From Flavobacterium cheongpyeongense (GTDB taxonomy: Bacteria > Bacteroidota > Bacteroidia > Flavobacteriales > Flavobacteriaceae): DNA of 64,000 bases. A program made the position numbers and the translations under genes. The notes beneath the pieces are model-generated. The model was not told the origin of the DNA. It saw only the letters and a program-made list of their open reading frames with translations, and did not search any database. Below, in pieces: positions 58,092-64,000 of the stretch. How positions within the stretch are numbered: position 1 is the stretch's first letter; each line of letters starts with the position of its first letter. The DNA lies in assembly GCF_003202435.1 (NCBI RefSeq), contig NZ_QJHK01000022.1, positions 1 through 64,000 on the forward strand, written 5' to 3'.

Positions 58092-59618
58092 TTAATAATG
58101 AAAATGTTTACTTTCTTCTATAAAAGGATTTCTTTTTGCCAACAAAGGAGATTTACTCAAAGCAGTAAACACCACAAAAATAAATAAACCTAAGAAGAAA
58201 AGAATAGATGCAATTTCAGAAACTCCAATAAACCATCTGTCACCAACTGTACCAGGCATAATCATATTAAAGAAATCAACATAGTGACCTAATAAGATAA
58301 CAATTCCAGCCATTACAATTACCCAGTTAAGACGTTTGAAATCTGTATTGATTAATATCAAAATTGGGAAAACAAAGTTCATAACTACAGCACCAAAGAA
58401 AGGCAGATTGTATAATTGAATTCTTGTAACGAAATAAGTTACCTCCTCAGGAATATTTGCATACCAAATCAACATGAATTGAGAAAACCACAAATAAGTC
58501 CAGAAAACACTAATTCCAAACATAAATTTAGCTAAATCGTGTATATGACTTGTATTTACAAATTCTAAATAACCTTTAGATTTTAAGTATATGGTAACTA
58601 ATGCAATTGAAGTAATACCACTTACAAAGAAAGAAGCAAATACATACCAACCGAATAATGTACTAAACCAGTGTGGATCAAATGACATAATCCAATCCCA
58701 AGACATAATAGACTCAGATACAATAAAGAATACTAAAAAACCAGCAGATAATTTAAAATTCTTTTTATAATTTAAATCATCATTAGCATTATCCTGCGCC
58801 AAACAATTTTTTCTTGAATAATGACGGTATAAATTCCATCCTAATAAGAAAACACCCGCTCTTATAATCCAGAAAGGAAAGTTAAGATATCCTGATTTAC
58901 CAGCTATAATAGCATCATAATGAGTGCTTTTTGGATCCGTTACACCCTCTCCTAACCATACAAAAATATGATTAAAATGCAATCCGCATAATACTAATAT
59001 AATAAAGAAAATGATAGAACCTGCAGGTAAATAAGCAGTAATTCCTTGCATAACTCTAAATAAAACAGGGGACCAACCAGCCTGAGCTACCTGTTGAATA
59101 GCATAAAAAGCTAAAACTCCCATCGATAATAGTAAAAAGAAAATACAAGCTACATATAAAGCTGACCAAGGCTTGTTTTGCAATTGGTGCAGAACATGCT
59201 CAGCATGTGCCTTAGGATCATGTTCATGAGAAACTTCAGCGTGATTACTGGCTTTTTCCTCATGTACAACAGCAGGCTCAGTTTCATGCACTTCTTGGGA
59301 ATTTACTTCATGAGGAATTTCTTCATTAGCAACAACCGAATCTTTACTTACAGACTCTTCAATATTTGCATCTTTTGCTTCTTCGTGTTGAACAGCTTCA
59401 ACCGTTACATGATGTTGAGTTGCTTCTGCTTTTTCCTCATGATCAGCTACAGTAGCCTCACCATGTCCACCACCGTGCTCTGATGCTTCTTTAGTTAGAA
59501 GGGCTTCTACCTCTTCAATATTTTTAGGAGCAGTTAAAAAACCATATCCAATTCCTAATATACCAAGAGCCATTAGGATGATAGAAAAAGTTTTTAATTT
59601 ACTTGAAAATGTATACAT
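58092..59618 (-). CDS. actF: Alternative complex III subunit ActF (quinone-binding membrane subunit)
   Basis: About 508 aa from the ATG at 59618 (MYTFSSKLK). A longer frame opens with TTG at 59645 directly after the actE stop, but the ATG is the better start. There are about ten membrane helices related to NrfD/PsrC proteins, with LFNFPFWIIRAG-like NFPFWIIRAGVFLLGWN and SWDWIMSFDPHWFSTLFGWY. The subunit helps oxidise menaquinol and pass electrons on to the oxidase. After the first helix an inserted stretch of roughly 100 residues is very rich in His, Glu, Ala and Val, which other ActF proteins usually lack or have much shorter. Confidence 0.9.
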   Translation of the reverse strand: MYTFSSKLKTFSIILMALGILGIGYGFLTAPKNIEEVEALLTKEASEHGGGHGEATVADHEEKAEATQHHVTVEAVQHEEAKDANIEESVSKDSVVANEEIPHEVNSQEVHETEPAVVHEEKASNHAEVSHEHDPKAHAEHVLHQLQNKPWSALYVACIFFLLLSMGVLAFYAIQQVAQAGWSPVLFRVMQGITAYLPAGSIIFFIILVLCGLHFNHIFVWLGEGVTDPKSTHYDAIIAGKSGYLNFPFWIIRAGVFLLGWNLYRHYSRKNCLAQDNANDDLNYKKNFKLSAGFLVFFIVSESIMSWDWIMSFDPHWFSTLFGWYVFASFFVSGITSIALVTIYLKSKGYLEFVNTSHIHDLAKFMFGISVFWTYLWFSQFMLIWYANIPEEVTYFVTRIQLYNLPFFGAVVMNFVFPILILINTDFKRLNWVIVMAGIVILLGHYVDFFNMIMPGTVGDRWFIGVSEIASILFFLGLFIFVVFTALSKSPLLAKRNPFIEESKHFHY

Positions 59619-59645
59619 ATCTATTACGATCAGTTTGTTCAACAA

Positions 59646-60191
59646 TTATAATTGGCTTTTTAGTTTTAGAACATAGTCAGCAACTAACCAACGTTCGTGG
59701 GCACTTAATTGATTTGCATGTGAACCCATTGCATTTAAACCATAAGTCTCAACGTGAAAGATACTTCCTTCAGTAATTACTCTGTCCTTATAGCTAGGTA
59801 CTCCAAGAAATTTTTCTCTTTCAACCAATTTACCTTTACCGTTTCCAGTTGCACCATGACAGCTAATACAGTAAATTTCAAAAAGTTCTTTTCCTTTTTC
59901 AGAACTTTTGTCTGCTTCACTCAAAGGTGATTTTAAATTTGCTTTCGCCAATTCATAACCAGCAGTCGTATTTGGGTATTCATAAGGTTCAAAACCTCGA
60001 TTAATAGTTCCTTCTACAGGAAGTTGTCCTTCTTTTCCTCCTTTAAATACAGAAGCTTCTGAATATGTTTCATATCCTACTGATTCATACATGTTAGGAA
60101 AATACTGATAGTTTGGTGCCGAATTATTGTGGCAAGATGAAACTAAAATAGTTATACCAACTAAAAGTGTTATTTTATATATCCTTTTCAT
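59646..60191 (-). CDS. actE: Alternative complex III subunit ActE (monoheme cytochrome c lipoprotein)
   Basis: 181 aa with a lipobox (TILVSSC). One heme c site CISCHG lies near residues 105-110, with a candidate axial methionine in GLNAMGSHANQLS (about 155). It carries electrons from the quinol-oxidising complex towards cytochrome oxidase. The N-terminal half has the family pattern NYQYFPNMYESVGYETYSEA and PVEGTINRGFEPYEY. It lies 8 bp after actD, with actF following directly. Confidence 0.93.
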   Translation of the reverse strand: MKRIYKITLLVGITILVSSCHNNSAPNYQYFPNMYESVGYETYSEASVFKGGKEGQLPVEGTINRGFEPYEYPNTTAGYELAKANLKSPLSEADKSSEKGKELFEIYCISCHGATGNGKGKLVEREKFLGVPSYKDRVITEGSIFHVETYGLNAMGSHANQLSAHERWLVADYVLKLKSQL

Positions 60192-60199
60192 AGCTACAA

Positions 60200-60724
60200 T
60201 TAATTCTTTTCAATTACTTTAACTTCAACAGCTCCTGTACCTTCAAAAAAAGCAACAAGTTCTGCTTCGTTATCTTTTACAGCGACTTCCATTAAGAAAT
60301 GGTCATCTGTTGTTCTCACATCAGGATTTTCAGCTTGCTTAAATGGCCACAGTCTACTTCTCATGTAAAAAGTGATTACCATTAAATGGGCAGCAAAAAA
60401 AACAGTCATCTCAAACATAATTGGCACAAAAGATGGCATATTTTGAATGAAACTAAAACTTGGTTTACCACCAATATCCTGTGGCCAGTCATGAATCATG
60501 ATATAACTCATCATTGTTGTTGCAACAGAAATTCCAACACATCCATATAAAAAAGCACAAATTGCTAATCTTGTTGGTGCTAAACCCATTGCTTTATCCA
60601 ATCCATGAACTGGGAATGGAGTAAAAACCTCTTCAATATGATGATGAGCAGCTCTGGTTTTCTTTACTGCATCCATCAAAATATCATCGTCATTATAAAT
60701 GGCGTATATTACTTTATTACTCAT
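60200..60724 (-). CDS. actD: Alternative complex III subunit ActD (DUF3341)
   Basis: 174 aa with two membrane helices in the middle (LAICAFLYGCVGISVATTMM and FVPIMFEMTVFFAAHLMVIT) and cytoplasmic ends. This is the DUF3341 pattern, with AIYNDDDILMDAVKKTR and VFTPFPVHGLDKAMGL. Its start overlaps the actC stop by 8 bp, so the two are translationally coupled. It is a structural subunit of complex III, without cofactor motifs. Confidence 0.93.
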   Translation of the reverse strand: MSNKVIYAIYNDDDILMDAVKKTRAAHHHIEEVFTPFPVHGLDKAMGLAPTRLAICAFLYGCVGISVATTMMSYIMIHDWPQDIGGKPSFSFIQNMPSFVPIMFEMTVFFAAHLMVITFYMRSRLWPFKQAENPDVRTTDDHFLMEVAVKDNEAELVAFFEGTGAVEVKVIEKN

Positions 60725-62117
60725 GATGTGAATCTTTATTTGCTCTTTCTCTAATGTAATTATCTCCTGTTCCTTTCAAAATTGTTTTTACCTCTGCCTG
60801 AGCAATTACAGGGAATGTTCTTGAGTATAATAAAAACAATACAAAGAAGAAACCAATTGTTCCGATGAAAATTCCAATATCAACAAATGTTGGTGAGAAC
60901 ATTGTCCAAGAAGATGGAAGGTAATCTCTATGTAAAGAAGTAACAATAATTACAAATCTTTCAAACCACATTCCGATGTTTACCACAATCGAAATAATAA
61001 ATGAGAACATGATACTAGTTCTTAATTTTTTGAACCACATAAATTGTGGAGAGAAAACGTTGCAAGTCATCATCGACCAATATGCCCACCAATAAGGTCC
61101 GGTAGCTCGGTTTAAGAACGCATATTGCTCATACTCTACACCTGAATACCAAGCTACGAATAACTCAGTAATATATGCAACACCAACAATAGAACCAGTA
61201 ATCATAATAATGATATTCATTAATTCGATATGCTGTAATGTGATATAGGCCTCAAGATTTGAAACTTTTCTCATAACAATTAACAATGTATTTACCATCG
61301 CGAATCCTGAGAATACCGCTCCAGCAACGAAGTATGGTGGGAAAATTGTTGTATGCCATCCAGGAATTACAGAAGTAGCAAAATCCATCGATACGATAGT
61401 ATGCACAGAAAGCACAAGAGGAGTAGCTAAACCAGCTAATACTAAAGATACTTCTTCAAAACGCTGCCAATCTTTAGCCCTTCCGCTCCATCCGAAACTC
61501 AGGATAGAATAAACCTTTTTATTAAAAGGAGTTATAGCTCTATCACGAAGCATAGCAAAGTCAGGTAATAAACCGGTCCACCAAAAAACCAATGATACCG
61601 AAAGATATGTTGAAATTGCAAACACGTCCCAAAGTAATGGTGAGTTAAAGTTTACCCATAAAGATCCAAATTGATTTGGAATAGGTAAAACCCAGTATGC
61701 TAACCATGGGCGTCCCATGTGAATAATTGGAAATAAACCTGCCTGAACTACTGAGAAAATAGTCATTGCCTCTGCAGAACGGTTAATAGCCATTCTCCAA
61801 CGTTGACGGAAAAGCAATAATACTGCAGAAATTAATGTTCCAGCGTGACCAATACCAACCCACCAAACAAAGTTCGTGATATCCCAGGCCCAACCAACTG
61901 TTTTATTTAATCCCCATGTTCCGATACCGGTAGATACGGTGTAAATGATACAACCTAACCCCCAAAGGAAGGCTATTAATGCGATTGAAAATACAATCCA
62001 CCATTGTTTGTTTGCAGGACCTTCAACAGGTGCAGCTACATCTACTGTTACATCGTGATAAGATTTATCACCTATAACTAAAGGTTTTCTAATGGGTGCT
62101 TCGTAATGAGACGACAT
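60717..62117 (-). CDS. actC: Alternative complex III subunit ActC (NrfD-like quinol-oxidising membrane subunit)
   Basis: 466 aa with about ten membrane helices of the NrfD/PsrC fold. Family features include WGLNKTVGWAWDITNFVWWV, GHAGTLISAVLLLFRQRWR, MGRPWLAYWVLPIPNQFG and VHTIVSMDFATSVIPGWHTT. Together with ActB it forms the menaquinol site of alternative complex III. It lies 38 bp after actB and overlaps actD. Confidence 0.95.
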   Translation of the reverse strand: MSSHYEAPIRKPLVIGDKSYHDVTVDVAAPVEGPANKQWWIVFSIALIAFLWGLGCIIYTVSTGIGTWGLNKTVGWAWDITNFVWWVGIGHAGTLISAVLLLFRQRWRMAINRSAEAMTIFSVVQAGLFPIIHMGRPWLAYWVLPIPNQFGSLWVNFNSPLLWDVFAISTYLSVSLVFWWTGLLPDFAMLRDRAITPFNKKVYSILSFGWSGRAKDWQRFEEVSLVLAGLATPLVLSVHTIVSMDFATSVIPGWHTTIFPPYFVAGAVFSGFAMVNTLLIVMRKVSNLEAYITLQHIELMNIIIMITGSIVGVAYITELFVAWYSGVEYEQYAFLNRATGPYWWAYWSMMTCNVFSPQFMWFKKLRTSIMFSFIISIVVNIGMWFERFVIIVTSLHRDYLPSSWTMFSPTFVDIGIFIGTIGFFFVLFLLYSRTFPVIAQAEVKTILKGTGDNYIRERANKDSHHE

Positions 62118-62155
62118 AATCCTTTATATTGTTTCTTAATTAATAATTTTTTGTA

Positions 62156-64000
62156 CTACGTATTTCTAACTTTAACATGGTAAACCACATTAGGTTTTGT
62201 TCCAACATGCTCCAATAAGTGATATGATCTTTCATCAGCTGCTAATTTAGCAACTTTACTTTCAGTATCATTAACATCACCAAATATCATTGCTCCAGAA
62301 GAACAAGCGTTAGAACAAGCTGTTTGGAATTCGCCATCAGTAACTGGACGACCTTCGTTTTTAGCTTTTAATTTAGTAGCTTGTGTCATTTGAATACACA
62401 TAGAACATTTTTCCATAACTCCACGAGAACGAACGTTAACGTCTGGGTTTAACACCATACGTCCTAAATCGTCATTCATGTGGTAATCGAATTCTGTGTT
62501 TTTGTTGTACAAGAACCAGTTGAAACGACGTACTTTATATGGACAGTTGTTTGCACAGTAACGAGTACCAACACATCTGTTGTATGCCATGTGGTTTTGA
62601 CCTTCACGACCGTGAGATGTAGCAGCTACAGGACAAACTGTCTCACAAGGTGCGTGATTACAGTGCTGACACATAACTGGTTGGAATGAAACTTGTGGAT
62701 TCTCTCCAGCCTTTTCCATTTCATTAAAAGTAGATAATGAACTAGATAAACCGGCAATATTTTCTTTTCTTTCATTATCACCTTCAAAAGTACTCTCAGA
62801 AGAATAATACCTGTCAATACGCAACCAATGCATATCTCGGCTTCTTCTTACCTCTGCTTTACCAACAACTGGAACGTTATTTTCAGCATGACAAGCAATA
62901 ACACATGCACCACAACCAGTACAAGCATTTAAGTCGATTGAAAGATTAAAGTGATGCCCTGTAGTACGATCAAAGGATTCCCACAAATCTACAGTTGTAG
63001 CCTCAACTTCCTGATGATCTAAAGATACCATTGGTTTTTCATTCCAATGTTCAGCATCTTTAGTATTAAAGATTTCAAGAGTAGTTTCTTTAATAATATC
63101 TCCTCTACCCATTAATGTTTTCTGACCCTGAACACAAGCGAACTCATGAACTCCATTTGCTTTCGCTATAGAAACAGATTGAACACTATTGAAGTTCTTA
63201 TATAAAGTATAGGCATTTAAACCTACCTGCATTTCATCTTTTAAAGCTGCTTTTCGACCATACCCTAGAGCCAAACCAACTGTGCCAACAGCTTGTCCAG
63301 GCTGAACAATTACCGGAACATTTTCTAATTTACCACCATCAGCAGTAGTAATTGTAGCATAACTACCATTTAAACCACCGTTGGCAACAATTTCATTTGT
63401 CAAACCAAGTTTCTTAGCGTCAGCATTAGAAACAGTTACGTAATTATCCCACGAAACCCTTGTAATTGGATCTGGAAACTCTTGCAACCAAGGATTGTTT
63501 GCTTGTTGTCCATCACCCATTCCTGTTTTAGTATATAATACCAATTCAAAATCTCCGGCTAATCTTGACTTAGCTAAGGCACTTGCAGCAGCAGCATAAT
63601 CAAAAGAACCTGCTGATAAGGCAGTAGAACCTATTACAAAAACACCATCATGTAAAACCTTATTCCAAGAAGTACCCACAATAATACCAGCTGAATTAGC
63701 TTTGATATAATCATAGAAAGTTCCAGGAATTCCGTTTAATGATAGTAAAACGTCTTGAAATTGTTTAGTATTGAATATAGGACGAATAGTTGGTTGAGTC
63801 AAGCTATAAGTTCCTTTTGTAATCACAACATCTCCCCAAGATTCTAAGTAATGAGGAGCTGGAGCAGCAATTGTAGTAAGTAAAGCAGTTTCATCCTCCT
63901 TTAAAGAAAATGCAACTGAAGTTTTTACCTTTTTTAATCCCGCTTCAAAAGAAGCAGCATCCGCTAAAGTGTAAGCCGGGTTAACACCACTCATTATCAA
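62156..64000 (-). CDS. actB: Alternative complex III iron-sulfur subunit ActB, N-terminus beyond window
   Basis: The last 614 codons are visible, and the frame is still open at the right edge (the base triplet there is TTG, not a true start). Full ActB proteins are about 1000 aa. The visible part is the end of the molybdopterin-oxidoreductase-like domain, then a NrfC-like ferredoxin domain. Clusters are seen in ACTGCGACVIAC (about 362-373), CQHCNHAPCETVCP, CVGTRYCANNCP and CSMCIQMTQATKLK with CSNACSSGAM. That is enough cysteines for three to four clusters. It accepts electrons from quinol within complex III at the periplasmic face. First visible gene of the act-cox operon. Confidence 0.93.
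   Translation of the reverse strand: MIMSGVNPAYTLADAASFEAGLKKVKTSVAFSLKEDETALLTTIAAPAPHYLESWGDVVITKGTYSLTQPTIRPIFNTKQFQDVLLSLNGIPGTFYDYIKANSAGIIVGTSWNKVLHDGVFVIGSTALSAGSFDYAAAASALAKSRLAGDFELVLYTKTGMGDGQQANNPWLQEFPDPITRVSWDNYVTVSNADAKKLGLTNEIVANGGLNGSYATITTADGGKLENVPVIVQPGQAVGTVGLALGYGRKAALKDEMQVGLNAYTLYKNFNSVQSVSIAKANGVHEFACVQGQKTLMGRGDIIKETTLEIFNTKDAEHWNEKPMVSLDHQEVEATTVDLWESFDRTTGHHFNLSIDLNACTGCGACVIACHAENNVPVVGKAEVRRSRDMHWLRIDRYYSSESTFEGDNERKENIAGLSSSLSTFNEMEKAGENPQVSFQPVMCQHCNHAPCETVCPVAATSHGREGQNHMAYNRCVGTRYCANNCPYKVRRFNWFLYNKNTEFDYHMNDDLGRMVLNPDVNVRSRGVMEKCSMCIQMTQATKLKAKNEGRPVTDGEFQTACSNACSSGAMIFGDVNDTESKVAKLAADERSYHLLEHVGTKPNVVYHVKVRNT

Noticed and set aside
1..64000. CRISPR array, tRNA, rRNA, replication origin or prophage
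   Set aside because: I saw no spaced direct repeats of CRISPR type, no cloverleaf-like tRNA ends, no rRNA text and no phage structural genes.

Overview
The window looks like the chromosome of a Flavobacterium-type Bacteroidota. Signs of this are low GC, type IX secretion (T9SS) sorting tails, SusC/SusD pairs, a hybrid two-component regulator, TAnnTTTG-type promoters, and an alternative complex III operon joined to cytochrome c oxidase. Nearly every gene is on the minus strand. No tRNA, rRNA or CRISPR array was seen.

Layout. 1-3943: 5' part of a very large secreted multi-domain adhesin that runs off the left edge. 4367-6716: a housekeeping operon read ruvB, then a wrecked cytochrome P450, then queG. 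7257-33312: a large polysaccharide utilisation locus (PUL). Its surface module (SusC, SusD, IPT/LamG lipoprotein, two alginate_lyase-fold lipoproteins) starts at 33312. Its enzyme operon (heparinase II/III-type lyase, beta-lactamase/alpha-beta hydrolase fusion, GH28-like helix, DUF4861, GH43, GH127, alpha/beta hydrolase, GH97) starts at 22018. 33867-38051: the hybrid two-component sensor/regulator (HTCS). 38702-42852: KduD-type dehydrogenase, sugar transporter, GH88 and a decayed second GH127. 43358-48123: a histidine kinase, a DUF4979 secreted protein, a GH11 xylanase and a SUMF1-domain lipoprotein. 48626-52975: a T9SS beta-helix adhesin with a tiny partner protein. 55043-64000: actB-F followed by coxB and coxA.

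How it works together (inference). Surface lyases, GH11 and GH43 cut a uronic-acid and arabinose-containing plant-type polysaccharide. SusCD imports the pieces. Periplasmic lyase, GH127, GH97 and esterase-like enzymes trim them. GH88 removes unsaturated uronate, and the transporter and KduD-type dehydrogenase feed uronate catabolism.

The main new observation is a family of five regulatory-looking sites. Each is a pair of ATAAnnnAT half-sites exactly 21 bp apart, and all are in the same orientation. They lie upstream of the two PUL operons, the GH88 operon, the DUF4979 gene and the beta-helix adhesin. They are a plausible operator set for the HTCS and would tie these loci into one regulon. The window also holds several genes in decay: an internally deleted P450, an internally deleted GH127, the tail of a third alginate_lyase paralogue, an IS1595-like transposase tail and a shattered LamG-type gene.
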